Positions 1-6,490 are shown, counted from the stretch's first letter. The stretch: DNA of 9,566 nt from Candidatus Cibiobacter qucibialis (GCA_004000625.1 SAUS01000085.1:1-9566), one strand, 5' to 3'. The notes: generated by a model not told the origin, from the letters alone. Program-made: numbers and translations.

Positions 1-107
1 TTTGCGTTTTTAATGCACAAGCAACATCCGCAAACTGCATATCGCAAATATGCCGTTTTGATAGGCACTATTTTTGAAAATTGCGATAAAAACAAAAATG
101 GCAAGAA

Positions 108-159
108 AAAATCTCCCCGCTGCAATGTGCTGATGCACAAAATGCAGCGGGGAGATTTT
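108..159 (-). terminator. Rho-independent terminator of uppP
   Basis: A perfect 17-bp inverted repeat pairs positions 108-124 with 143-159 (core CTCCCCGCTGCA / TGCAGCGGGGAG). The 18-nt loop can form a second small stem, TGTGC/GCACA (126-130 with 135-139). Read on the minus strand the hairpin lies 24 bases after the uppP stop and is followed by a T-rich run (revcomp of 90-107). This is a classic intrinsic terminator. The remaining bases to the window edge (1-107) are AT-rich and hold no gene I can support. Confidence 0.9.
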
Positions 160-183
160 CGATTTCAGATACACTCCGGGCCG

Positions 184-1059
184 TTACACGGCGGCGGGCG
201 CTTTCAGCACAAAGGTCTGTACGCCCCAGATCACCAGAACAACAATGCCGAGCGCGATGCGGTAAACGCCGAACGCGGTGAAGGTGTGGCGCTTGACGTA
301 ATCCATCAGGAAGCGGATGGCGATGATGGAAACGATAAAGGCAACCGCACAGCCAACGATCAGCACAACGGTCTGATCCAGCGTGAAGCTGTTGCCCTTG
401 CCAAAGAACTTGACCAGCTTGAGCAAACTGGCACCGGCCATGACCGGGATAGCAAGGAAGAAGGTGAACTGGCTGGCAGCCGGGCGGGACATGCCGCACA
501 GCATGCCGCCCAAAATGGTGGAGCCGCTGCGGGAGGTGCCGGGAATCAGGGAGAGCACCTGCCAGCAGCCAACCTTGAACGCCTGCGGGTAAGTAATGCG
601 GGAAAGCTTGGTGGTGGTGGGCACCCGCGGGCGGCGCTCGATCAGGATAAAGGCAACGCCGTACACAATCAGCATCAGGGCAACCACCACGCTGTTATAC
701 AGGTGGGCGTCCATCCAGTCGTCCAGCAGAATGCCCAGCACGGCGGCGGGCACGCAGGCTACAATAATTTTGAACCACAGCCGGACCACGGGCCAGCGCA
801 GGTGGGCGGCAAAGCCGGTATCGCGGCCATTATCCTTGCAGAACGGCCACAGCTTGTGGAAATACAGCACCACAACAGCCAGGATAGCACCCAGCTGGAT
901 GACAACGCGGAACATTTCCATAAAATCTTCCGTATAGCCAAACTTCAGCACCTGCTCGGCAAGGATCATATGCCCGGTGCTGGAAATCGGCAGCCATTCG
1001 GTGATGCCTTCAATCACACCGTAAATGACGGATTTCAGAATTGAAAGAAACAAGTCCAT
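184..1059 (-). CDS. uppP: Undecaprenyl-diphosphatase UppP (BacA family)
   Basis: Integral membrane enzyme of 291 residues. The family dephosphorylates undecaprenyl pyrophosphate to undecaprenyl phosphate, recycling the lipid carrier for peptidoglycan and other wall polymers; extra copies give bacitracin resistance. Both family signatures are present: EGITEWLPISSTGH at residues 17-30 (acidic E17/E21, then the SSTGH run) and PGTSRSGSTI at 173-182, with the conserved Arg177. The rest is hydrophobic helices, as expected, and the length is near the family norm of about 270. The reading frame extends upstream to 1203, but I start at the ATG at 1057-1059 because GGGGAGG (1067-1073) sits 7 bases before it and the family begins there. 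It is transcribed alone, divergent from the phosphatase gene, and ends in its own terminator. Identification is secure. Confidence 0.97.
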   Translation of the reverse strand: MDLFLSILKSVIYGVIEGITEWLPISSTGHMILAEQVLKFGYTEDFMEMFRVVIQLGAILAVVVLYFHKLWPFCKDNGRDTGFAAHLRWPVVRLWFKIIVACVPAAVLGILLDDWMDAHLYNSVVVALMLIVYGVAFILIERRPRVPTTTKLSRITYPQAFKVGCWQVLSLIPGTSRSGSTILGGMLCGMSRPAASQFTFFLAIPVMAGASLLKLVKFFGKGNSFTLDQTVVLIVGCAVAFIVSIIAIRFLMDYVKRHTFTAFGVYRIALGIVVLVIWGVQTFVLKAPAAV

Positions 1060-1108
1060 CTTTTTTCCTCCCCTTGGCGGGATCACTCCCGGCCAGCAAT
1101 ACAAATAT

Positions 1109-1117
1109 ATAGTAGCA
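1109..1117 (-). promoter_or_regulatory. Candidate extended -10 promoter of uppP
   Basis: On the minus strand the bases read TGC-TACTAT, an extended -10 (TGn plus a TATAAT-like hexamer), about 50 bases upstream of the uppP start codon. The hexamer at the matching -35 place (revcomp of 1132-1137, GTGCAA) fits only partly. Position and the extended -10 make it plausible; nothing else in the spacer fits better. Confidence 0.45.
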
Positions 1118-1188
1118 CACTTTACGTGATATTGCACCCTGCCGCTGTATAATTTACACTTTTGCTCCAAAACAACAGGCAAAAGCGG

Positions 1189-1217
1189 TTGCCGTTTTGG
1201 CAAAATGCTCCTATAAT
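1189..1217 (+). promoter_or_regulatory. Sigma-A type promoter for the phosphatase-aminotransferase-transpeptidase run
   Basis: TTGCCG (1189-1194) and a perfect TATAAT (1212-1217) are separated by 17 bases, the ideal vegetative spacing. Transcription would begin near 1224 and give a leader of about 60 nt before the ATG at 1287. With uppP divergent, this spacer carries both promoters. Confidence 0.75.
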
Positions 1218-1286
1218 AGAAGTGTGGCTTTTGCCGTATCAGTGGGAAAAGTTAGAATGTGTATAGAAAATAGAGGATATTACAAA

Positions 1287-1940
1287 ATGTATAAAACTGT
1301 AGTGTTTGACCTGGATGGTACGCTGCTGAACACCCTGACTGACCTGGCGGATGCCGGCAACCGGCTGTGCCGGAAATATGGCTGGCCCACCCATGAGCGC
1401 CAGGCGTACCGCTATTTTGTGGGCAACGGTATCCCTAAACTGGTGGAGCGCCTGGCCCCGGCAGACCAGCGCACCCCGGCGGTGCTGGAAGCGGCCCTGG
1501 CAGATTTTAAGCGGGATTATGGCCAGCACCTGCGGGACACCACCGCACCGTACCCCGGCATCCCCGAAATGCTGGCAAAGCTGAAAGCGAACGGCGTGCA
1601 GATGGCGGTGTTTTCCAACAAGGCGGATGCGCTGGCAAAAGAGGTCGTCAAGGATTATTTCGGCACGCAGTATTTTACGATCGTGCGCGGCCAGATGACC
1701 AGCGTGGCCCCCAAGCCCGCCGCCGAGGGCACGAACGCCCTGCTGCAGGCCCTGCATGCCGATCCGGCCAGCACCCTGTATGTGGGGGACAGCAACGTGG
1801 ATGTGGAAACCGCCCACAATGCGAACCTGCCCTGCTGCGGGGCGGTGTGGGGATTCCGCACGCGGGAGGAACTGAATGCGGCCGGGGCGGAATACCTGGC
1901 AGAAAACAGCGATGAACTGTATGACGTTATCATGAAATAA
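1287..1940 (+). CDS. HAD family phosphatase, phosphoglycolate phosphatase (Gph)-like
   Basis: Cytoplasmic Mg2+-dependent phosphohydrolase of the haloacid dehalogenase superfamily, subfamily IA. All four HAD motifs are visible in 217 residues: DLDGT at 8-12 (nucleophile Asp8, acid/base Asp10), motif II Ser110 in VFSNK, motif III Lys143 in APKP, and motif IV GDSNVD at 167-172. The helical cap lies at about residues 15-85. Size and motif spacing match COG0546 (Gph), but the substrate cannot be read from sequence; Gph-like members act on 2-phosphoglycolate, pyrophosphate or other small phosphoesters. The frame is open from 1197, but that start would lie upstream of the TATAAT box. The ATG at 1287 places the DLDGT motif near the N-terminus, as is usual, and has AGAGG (1272-1276) 10 bases before it. 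The aminotransferase follows after 30 bp, so the two are probably cotranscribed. Confidence 0.92.
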   Translation: MYKTVVFDLDGTLLNTLTDLADAGNRLCRKYGWPTHERQAYRYFVGNGIPKLVERLAPADQRTPAVLEAALADFKRDYGQHLRDTTAPYPGIPEMLAKLKANGVQMAVFSNKADALAKEVVKDYFGTQYFTIVRGQMTSVAPKPAAEGTNALLQALHADPASTLYVGDSNVDVETAHNANLPCCGAVWGFRTREELNAAGAEYLAENSDELYDVIMK

Positions 1941-1970
1941 CTGCAAAATTGCGGCGGGAGGAACTGTAAA

Positions 1971-3161
1971 ATGATTGCGCAGCGCTATAAAGATATGCTT
2001 AGCGGCAAGTCCGTTATTCGCCAAATCTCCGAGTGGAGCACGGCTCGCGGGACCGAGATCGGCTATGAAAATGTGTTTGATTATTCGCTGGGCAACCCTT
2101 CGGTGCCCTGCCCGGAGCACTTTACCAAAACCTGCATCGATCTGCTGCAGACCAAGGAGCCGGTGACGCTGCATGGCTACAGCCCCACGCTGACCATCCC
2201 CGCCGTGCGCAAGGCGGTGGCCGAAAGCCTGAACCGCCGCTTTGGCATGGACTACGGTATGGAGCATATCTTTATGGCAACGGGTGCTGCCGGTGCGCTG
2301 GCCCACGCCATGCGCTGCGTGGCGATGCCGGGGCAGGATATTATCACCTTTGCGCCGTTCTTCCCGGAATACAAGCCGTATGTGGAGGGCGCGGGCCTGA
2401 ATCTGAAGGTCGTTCCGCCCCGCACGAAGGATTTCCAGATTGACTTTGACGCATTTGACGCGATGCTGGATGAGAACACCGCCGCCGTGCTGATCAACAC
2501 CCCCAACAATCCCTCCGGCGCAGCCTACAGCGCCGAGACGCTGACCGGCCTGGCCGACCGCCTGCGCGCCGCCAGCGCCAAGTATGGGCACCGAATCTTT
2601 TTGATCTCGGATGAGCCGTACCGCGAAATCATGTTCGGCGGGCAGCCCATCCAGTACGCCGCCAAGTTCTATGACGATACGTTGACCTGCTATTCGTTCA
2701 GCAAGAGCCTGAGCCTGCCGGGCGAGCGCATCGGCTATGTGGCTGCGAACCCGCGCTGCGAGGACGCCGAGTATATTGTGCCCATGTGCGGCCAGATCAG
2801 CCGCGGAACCGGCCACAACTGCCCGGCATCACTGATCCAGCTGGCCGTGGCCGAATGCCTGGACGAAACCAGCGACTTGGGCGTGTACGAAACCAACATG
2901 GAGCTGATTTACGCCGAGCTGAAAAAGCTGGGCTTTACCGTGGTTAAACCCTCTGGCACCTTCTATATCTTCCCCAAAGCGCTGGAGGAGGACGCCAATG
3001 CGTTCTGCAAAAAGGCCATGAAGTATGACCTGGCGTTGGTTCCCGGCGACAGCTTTGGCTGCCCCGGCTACTTCCGCATGGCGTACTGCATTGATACCGA
3101 GAAGGTCCGCCGCAGCTTTGCCGCACTGGAAAAATTTGTGGCGGAAGAATACGGGAAATGA
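1971..3161 (+). CDS. Pyridoxal phosphate-dependent aminotransferase, class I/II
   Basis: A 396-residue fold-type I aminotransferase (AspC/aromatic aminotransferase superfamily), which moves an amino group between an amino acid and a 2-oxo acid in the cytoplasm. Landmarks: GNPS near the N-terminus (41-44), TPNNPSG at 177-183 with the PLP-ring contacting Asn, SDEPYREI at 213-220 (Asp214 for the pyridine nitrogen, Tyr217), and the PLP Schiff-base lysine Lys245 in SFSKSLSLPGERIGY (242-256). A late FRMAY segment carries the likely substrate carboxylate-binding Arg. The amino acid it uses cannot be told from sequence. GGGAGG (1956-1961) lies 9 bases before the ATG and supports this start. It is 30 bp after the phosphatase and 84 bp before the L,D-transpeptidase, with no terminator in either gap, so a shared transcript is likely. 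A link to wall amino acid supply is only a guess. Confidence 0.93.
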   Translation: MIAQRYKDMLSGKSVIRQISEWSTARGTEIGYENVFDYSLGNPSVPCPEHFTKTCIDLLQTKEPVTLHGYSPTLTIPAVRKAVAESLNRRFGMDYGMEHIFMATGAAGALAHAMRCVAMPGQDIITFAPFFPEYKPYVEGAGLNLKVVPPRTKDFQIDFDAFDAMLDENTAAVLINTPNNPSGAAYSAETLTGLADRLRAASAKYGHRIFLISDEPYREIMFGGQPIQYAAKFYDDTLTCYSFSKSLSLPGERIGYVAANPRCEDAEYIVPMCGQISRGTGHNCPASLIQLAVAECLDETSDLGVYETNMELIYAELKKLGFTVVKPSGTFYIFPKALEEDANAFCKKAMKYDLALVPGDSFGCPGYFRMAYCIDTEKVRRSFAALEKFVAEEYGK

Positions 3162-3245
3162 ATTCCGTTTGGGCCGCGCCCGCCCGCAGTGGGAAGCAAA
3201 GCCCGAAACATACGATTTTGACACCATAAACGGGAGGTCTGCACA

Positions 3246-4382
3246 ATGCCGCAACAAAAACGTCCGGCGCAGGGACCCAAGCGCCGCCCTGCACCCGCTG
3301 CCAGGAGCAGCAATATGCAGCGCCGCCGCGCTGTTTCACGCAAACAGAACCGCCGCGTGCATGCCCTGATCACCTTGATTTTCTGCATTGCCGTGTTTAT
3401 TTTGGTGTGCGCAGGCTGCTTTTTGCTGGTAAAAACCGATGGCACCATTACCAACAAGCCCAACCAGAGCCAGGGGGATTCCAGCTCCGCCGCGCCCGAC
3501 GGTGCAGACAGCACCACGGATGGCGACAGCCAGCAGGAACAGCCAACCATGACCGAGGAAGAACAGCGCATTGCCGATGCCACCGCAACGGCGTCCGCAA
3601 ACTGCACCAAGGATGCCCCGCAGGTGGTGGACCCAGCGCTTTGGGATGAGCGCGGCAAAGCCTTGATGGAACAGCTGGCTGCCGATGAATTTTACCAGAG
3701 CGAGGGGCTGAAATACAGTGCCAAAGATGGCTGCCCCTATATGATCGCGGTCAACCGCGCGGCTTCTACCGTGACGGTACTGGCGCTGGACGATGAGGGT
3801 AACTACACCAAGCCGTATATGGCCATGGTGTGCTCCGGCGGCGCGGATACCCCGCTGGGATTCTTTGCAACGCCGGTCAATTATGACTGGCGGCTGCTGG
3901 CCGGGCCGAGCTATGGCCAGTACGCTACCCGCATCTGGGATTCCTATCTGTTCCACACTGTGCCGTATTACAGCCAGCACAAGGACGATATCGAGTACGA
4001 CCAGTTCAACCAGCTGGGCACCCAGGCCAGCCTGGGCTGTATCCGGCTGCTGGTCTGTGATGTAAAGTGGATCTATGATAACTGCCCCATCGGCACCCGC
4101 GTGGTGATCTATGATAACGCCGATGACCCCGGCCCCATGGGAAAGCCCGGCACCATTTACACCGACCCGGCGGACGAGAGCAAGCGCGGCTGGGACCCCA
4201 CCGACCCGGATTCCGCCAACCCGTGGGATGCAGCATTCCGCAGCGGTACAGCTATCCGCAGCGAGGCAGCCTGGAACGAATGGAACGACGCCCAGAACGA
4301 TGGCCGCTGGAACGGCTCCATCAACCCCACTGACCTGCAGGGCTGGAGCACCGATTCCAGCGTTGAGGGCACCCGCGGATAA
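3246..4382 (+). CDS. Membrane-anchored L,D-transpeptidase (YkuD domain)
   Basis: A 378-residue protein with a very basic, Arg/Pro/Gln-rich cytoplasmic N-terminus (1-38), one signal-anchor helix (about 39-63) and a Ser/Asp/Gln-rich linker (68-125). A YkuD catalytic domain follows at about 160-290, outside the membrane. The catalytic signature is visible: TPLGFF at 202-207, His237 in LFHTVPY, and SLGCIR at 262-267 with nucleophile Cys265 and Arg267. YkuD enzymes form 3-3 peptidoglycan cross-links or attach proteins to the wall. Here the usual SHGC reads SLGC, and His-to-Ser spacing is 25 residues, longer than the textbook motif; both fit the Firmicute HxVPY subgroup as I recall it. The C-terminus (291-378) is a Trp/Asp/Pro/Asn-rich tail with no domain I recognise. 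GGGAGG at 3232-3237 supports the start. It is probably the last gene of the run starting at 1287. Confidence 0.93.
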   Translation: MPQQKRPAQGPKRRPAPAARSSNMQRRRAVSRKQNRRVHALITLIFCIAVFILVCAGCFLLVKTDGTITNKPNQSQGDSSSAAPDGADSTTDGDSQQEQPTMTEEEQRIADATATASANCTKDAPQVVDPALWDERGKALMEQLAADEFYQSEGLKYSAKDGCPYMIAVNRAASTVTVLALDDEGNYTKPYMAMVCSGGADTPLGFFATPVNYDWRLLAGPSYGQYATRIWDSYLFHTVPYYSQHKDDIEYDQFNQLGTQASLGCIRLLVCDVKWIYDNCPIGTRVVIYDNADDPGPMGKPGTIYTDPADESKRGWDPTDPDSANPWDAAFRSGTAIRSEAAWNEWNDAQNDGRWNGSINPTDLQGWSTDSSVEGTRG

Positions 4383-4427
4383 CACACCATAGGGGTTAGG
4401 TTTTACCAGGTTTTCACCAAGAAGCAC

Positions 4428-4456
4428 TTGTTCTGCCCGGCGAATTGGGATATAAT
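4428..4456 (+). promoter_or_regulatory. Promoter of the lipoprotein gene
   Basis: TTGTTC (4428-4433), a 17-base spacer and a perfect TATAAT (4451-4456) stand about 43 bases before the ATG at 4499. This would separate the lipoprotein gene from the transpeptidase upstream, although no hairpin terminator is visible between them (4383-4427). Confidence 0.7.
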
Positions 4457-4498
4457 AAAAGGGTTACAAACAGCTTTACCTGCCATGGAGGGCAATGA

Positions 4499-5104
4499 AT
4501 GATGAAACTGGCAAAACGTGCAACTGCACTTGTGCTGGCAGCGGTTCTGGCGCTCAGCCTGACCGCCTGCAGCCCCAAGGAAGTAGCAAGCAATCTGATT
4601 TTGAGAACGGCAGACCTGCTGGGCCTGCGTGAAGAAGGTTCCGATGACGATGAGGCGGACGAAATTGTGGCGCAGCCCGGCGGTGAGGTGAACTTCCCGG
4701 ATGGGCTGCAGGATACCTCGGTCCACTGGAACCAACAGGTGCAGGATGGGACGCTGTATGTTGCGTTTAACAGCATCCAGAACCGCAACACCGAGTATTT
4801 TGTGGCGGGTTCCGATACCGTGCAGGTAACGGGCTATGCCACCACCGAATCCACCGGTATTCTGGAGTTCAAGGTGGCGCTGTGGGAACTTTCGGAGGAT
4901 AAGGCAACCACTTCCTATGTGGCGGGCACCACGGTGTATTTCCCGACCGGCGGGGAGTGCAGCACCTATACCATCTCCGGCTTGACCCCCGGCAGGCTGT
5001 ACAAGGCCAATGTCAGCTATGACTCTGGTATGTTCTACATTACCGGCGGCGTGAAAATTGAGGGCATTGGCAGCGACGACCTGGTTGCCCCGGATGCAGA
5101 ATAA
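4499..5104 (+). CDS. Putative lipoprotein, function unknown
   Basis: A 201-residue secreted lipoprotein. The N-terminus has Lys/Arg residues, a hydrophobic stretch and the lipobox LTAC with Cys24 as lipidation site, so it should be attached to the outer face of the membrane. An acidic segment (45-55, rich in Glu/Asp) precedes a region of about 70-195 with alternating hydrophobic and polar residues, many Thr, Tyr and Gly, and a phrase like SGLTPGRLYKANV that recalls fibronectin III or Ig-like beta-sandwiches. I do not recognise a specific family. GGAGGG (4487-4492) precedes two adjacent ATGs (4499, 4502); either could be used. It has its own promoter and is followed by a terminator. Being next to an L,D-transpeptidase suggests an envelope role, but nothing firmer. 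Confidence 0.85.
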   Translation: MMKLAKRATALVLAAVLALSLTACSPKEVASNLILRTADLLGLREEGSDDDEADEIVAQPGGEVNFPDGLQDTSVHWNQQVQDGTLYVAFNSIQNRNTEYFVAGSDTVQVTGYATTESTGILEFKVALWELSEDKATTSYVAGTTVYFPTGGECSTYTISGLTPGRLYKANVSYDSGMFYITGGVKIEGIGSDDLVAPDAE

Positions 5105-5119
5105 CCAAAAATGAAGCGA

Positions 5120-5162
5120 GCCCCGGCGCAGCGGTCAACGCAGACCGACGCCGGGGCATTTT
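5120..5162 (+). terminator. Intrinsic terminator after the lipoprotein gene, perhaps leaky
   Basis: A 9-bp GC stem pairs GCCCCGGCG (5120-5128) with CGCCGGGGC (5149-5157). An inner GGTC/GACC pair (5133-5136 with 5143-5146) lies in the loop. Only four Ts follow (5159-5162). I see no promoter between it and the next start at 5198, so some readthrough into the transporter gene is likely. Confidence 0.75.
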
Positions 5163-5197
5163 GCGGATATGACTGAAACAAAAAAAGGAATCAAAAG

Positions 5198-6106
5198 ATG
5201 AACTTTGATAAAAAACAGCTGCGCAACACCCTGCTGCTTCTGCTGGGGGCGCTGATCTGGGGCACAGCCTTTGTGGCGCAAAGTGTGGGCAGCGGCTATG
5301 TGGGGCCGTATACCTTTTTGGCGGCCCGCAGCTGGCTGGCCTGCGCATTTTTGATCGTGCTGGTTTTGCTGCGCCGCGGCAAGGCCCGCAAAGCGGATCC
5401 CGGCGTTCCGTTCTGGATCAACGGCCGGATGCTGCTGCGGGGCGGTGTGTTCTGCGGTATTGCGCTGTTTGCGGCTTCGGCGGCACAGCAGATCGGCATT
5501 GGCACCACCAGCACGGCCAAGGCGGGCTTTTTGACGGCGCTGTATGTGGTGCTGGTACCGCTGCTGGGGGTGTTCTTTGGGCGGCGGCCGGGGGTTAAAC
5601 TGGGAATCTGCGCCTGCATCAGCCTGGCGGGGCTTTACCTGCTGTGCCTGGCGGGGCACGATACCCTGACCCTGACCGGCGGCGAATGGATGCTGCTGCT
5701 CTGCTCGCTGCTGTTTGCGTTCCAGATTATGCTGGTGGATCATTACAGCCCCAGGCTGGACGGTGTGCAGCTGAGCTTTGCGGAATTTTTTGCAACGGCG
5801 GTCCTTTCCACTATTTTTATGTTTGTGTTTGAAACGCCGACCTTTGCCCAGATCCAGGGGGCGGCGGTATCTATTGCTTACTGCGGCATTTTGTCCAGCG
5901 GTGTGGCCTACACGCTGCAAATTGTGGGCCAGAAAGAACTTGACCCCACCATTGCCAGCATGGCCATGTGCATGGAAAGCGTGTTCAGCGCCCTGGCCGG
6001 CTGGCTGATTTTGGGCCAGACCCTTTCCGGCGTAGAACTGGCAGGGTGCGCTTTGATGTTTGCGGCAATTATTGGGGCGCAGATACCGGAGAAAGTTAGG
6101 AGTTAG
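5198..6106 (+). CDS. DMT superfamily transporter, EamA family
   Basis: Polytopic membrane protein of 302 residues, the usual size for a two-repeat EamA (drug/metabolite transporter) carrier with 10 helices. The first repeat opens with LLLGALIWGTAFVAQ (14-28) and includes TALYVVLVPLLGVFFGRRP (113-131). The second begins near 163 and holds the conserved MESVFSALAGWLILGQ (259-274), typical of the last helix pair in EamA proteins. Family members export amino acids, nucleobases, drugs or other metabolites by proton exchange; the substrate cannot be predicted. The start is supported by AAGGAA (5185-5190) 7 bases before the ATG. It lies 36 bp past a weak terminator with no visible promoter, so expression may depend partly on transcripts from the lipoprotein promoter. 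The stop codon falls inside a short tandem repeat. Confidence 0.93.
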   Translation: MNFDKKQLRNTLLLLLGALIWGTAFVAQSVGSGYVGPYTFLAARSWLACAFLIVLVLLRRGKARKADPGVPFWINGRMLLRGGVFCGIALFAASAAQQIGIGTTSTAKAGFLTALYVVLVPLLGVFFGRRPGVKLGICACISLAGLYLLCLAGHDTLTLTGGEWMLLLCSLLFAFQIMLVDHYSPRLDGVQLSFAEFFATAVLSTIFMFVFETPTFAQIQGAAVSIAYCGILSSGVAYTLQIVGQKELDPTIASMAMCMESVFSALAGWLILGQTLSGVELAGCALMFAAIIGAQIPEKVRS

Positions 6107-6113
6107 GAGTTAG
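6096..6113 (+). repeat. TTAGGAG heptamer tandem repeat across a stop codon
   Basis: Two full copies of TTAGGAG (6096-6102, 6103-6109) and a partial third (TTAG, 6110-6113) span the end of the EamA gene. The second copy contains its TAG stop (6104-6106). It may be a slippage product or the edge of a dispersed intergenic repeat. Confidence 0.7.
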
Positions 6114-6114
6114 C

Positions 6115-6161
6115 AAAACGCGCACAGTGCCGATAAATATCGGGCGCTGTGCGCGTTTTTT
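6115..6161 (+). terminator. Strong intrinsic terminator of the EamA gene
   Basis: A perfect 13-bp stem pairs AAAACGCGCACAG (6115-6127) with CTGTGCGCGTTTT (6147-6159). The loop contains a further CGATA/TATCG pairing (6131-6135 with 6138-6142), and six Ts close it (6156-6161). It starts 8 bases after the stop codon. The A-run on its left means it could also work on the minus strand. Confidence 0.92.
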
Positions 6162-6231
6162 GTATGATGACGAGGAAGAAAATGTATTGAAGGGGAAGAA
6201 AGGTAAAATTTTGCCGCGAACAGAAAAAGAG

Positions 6232-6344
6232 ATTTGTAGGGGACGATGCTTGCATCGTCCCGTGGGGCGGGCCGTAACGTGGGCAGGTGGTACAATTTTA
6301 TGATGTCTCTCTGCGGCGGGATGAGGGCATCCCGCCCTACAGAT
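6232..6344. repeat. Composite palindromic element with inverted ends (MITE-like)
   Basis: Two hairpins stand at the two ends of a 113-bp block. The left one pairs GGGACGATGC (6240-6249) with GCATCGTCCC (6252-6261). The right one pairs GGCGGGATG (6315-6323) with CATCCCGCC (6328-6336). The block's outer ends are themselves inverted: ATTTGTAGGG (6232-6241) against CCCTACAGAT (6335-6344), 9 of 10 matching. The interior (6262-6314) codes for nothing visible. Inverted ends, small size and lack of coding fit a MITE-like or REP-like element; copies elsewhere in the genome cannot be seen from here. Confidence 0.55.
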
Positions 6345-6374
6345 ATGATTTATGGTATACTCTGTAATAAAGAT

Positions 6375-6398
6375 GGCGGGCGCACAATGTGCGCCCCT
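6375..6398. repeat. Third GC-rich hairpin module
   Basis: GGGCGCACA (6378-6386) pairs with TGTGCGCCC (6388-6396) and is followed by CTATGG. It begins GGCGGG and ends CCCCTA, the same edge style as the two hairpins 40-140 bases to the left, but the stem core differs. It has no T-tract, so it is not a terminator. It looks like one more member of the same class of intergenic palindromes. Confidence 0.55.
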
Positions 6399-6490
6399 AT
6401 GGTCTCTATAAACGAAAAGGTTAATACATAGAATGCAGAACTCTGCGGTCCACCGAAATTATTCTTTACTATTTATTCTTTTTTCATTCA

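Larger units (their letters stand above)
6162..6490. other. Gene-free spacer between converging terminators
   Basis: No open frame here has a ribosome binding site and family-like content. The stretch is AT-rich background (for example 6456-6486, near-pure A/T at the right end) into which three GC-rich hairpin modules are set; these are listed separately. The genes on both sides converge and each has its own terminator outside the modules, so the modules are not needed for termination. Confidence 0.7.

Noticed and set aside
37..53. GCATAT/ATATGC small inverted repeat at the left edge as an operator
   Set aside because: Six pairs in AT-rich DNA is easily due to chance and there is no gene start beside it in the window.
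13..1044. A 343-codon plus-strand frame opposite uppP
   Set aside because: It is the complement of uppP, has His/Gln/Asn/Gly-rich low-complexity content and no ribosome binding site. The minus-strand frame carries both UppP signatures.
1239..2816. A 525-codon minus-strand frame over the phosphatase and aminotransferase genes
   Set aside because: It spans two well-supported plus-strand genes and has His/Arg/Gly-rich content typical of the antisense of GC-rich genes. No family motif was seen.
3171..3184. GC-rich inverted bases after the aminotransferase as a terminator
   Set aside because: The stem is only about four pairs and no T-run follows, so the aminotransferase and transpeptidase are more likely cotranscribed.
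3218..3223. TTGACA as a -35 box for a separate transpeptidase promoter
   Set aside because: No -10-like hexamer occurs 16-18 bases downstream; that place is occupied by the ribosome binding site and start codon.
3336..4427. A 363-codon minus-strand frame over the transpeptidase
   Set aside because: Antisense shadow in GC-rich DNA. The plus frame has the YkuD catalytic motif, a signal anchor and a good ribosome binding site.
6232..6400. Possible CRISPR array from the three hairpins
   Set aside because: The stems differ from each other in sequence, there is no constant direct repeat, spacing is uneven, and no cas gene is present.
6246..6431. Small plus-strand frame of 61 codons in the spacer
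   Set aside because: It runs through the hairpin modules, has no ribosome binding site and no recognisable content.
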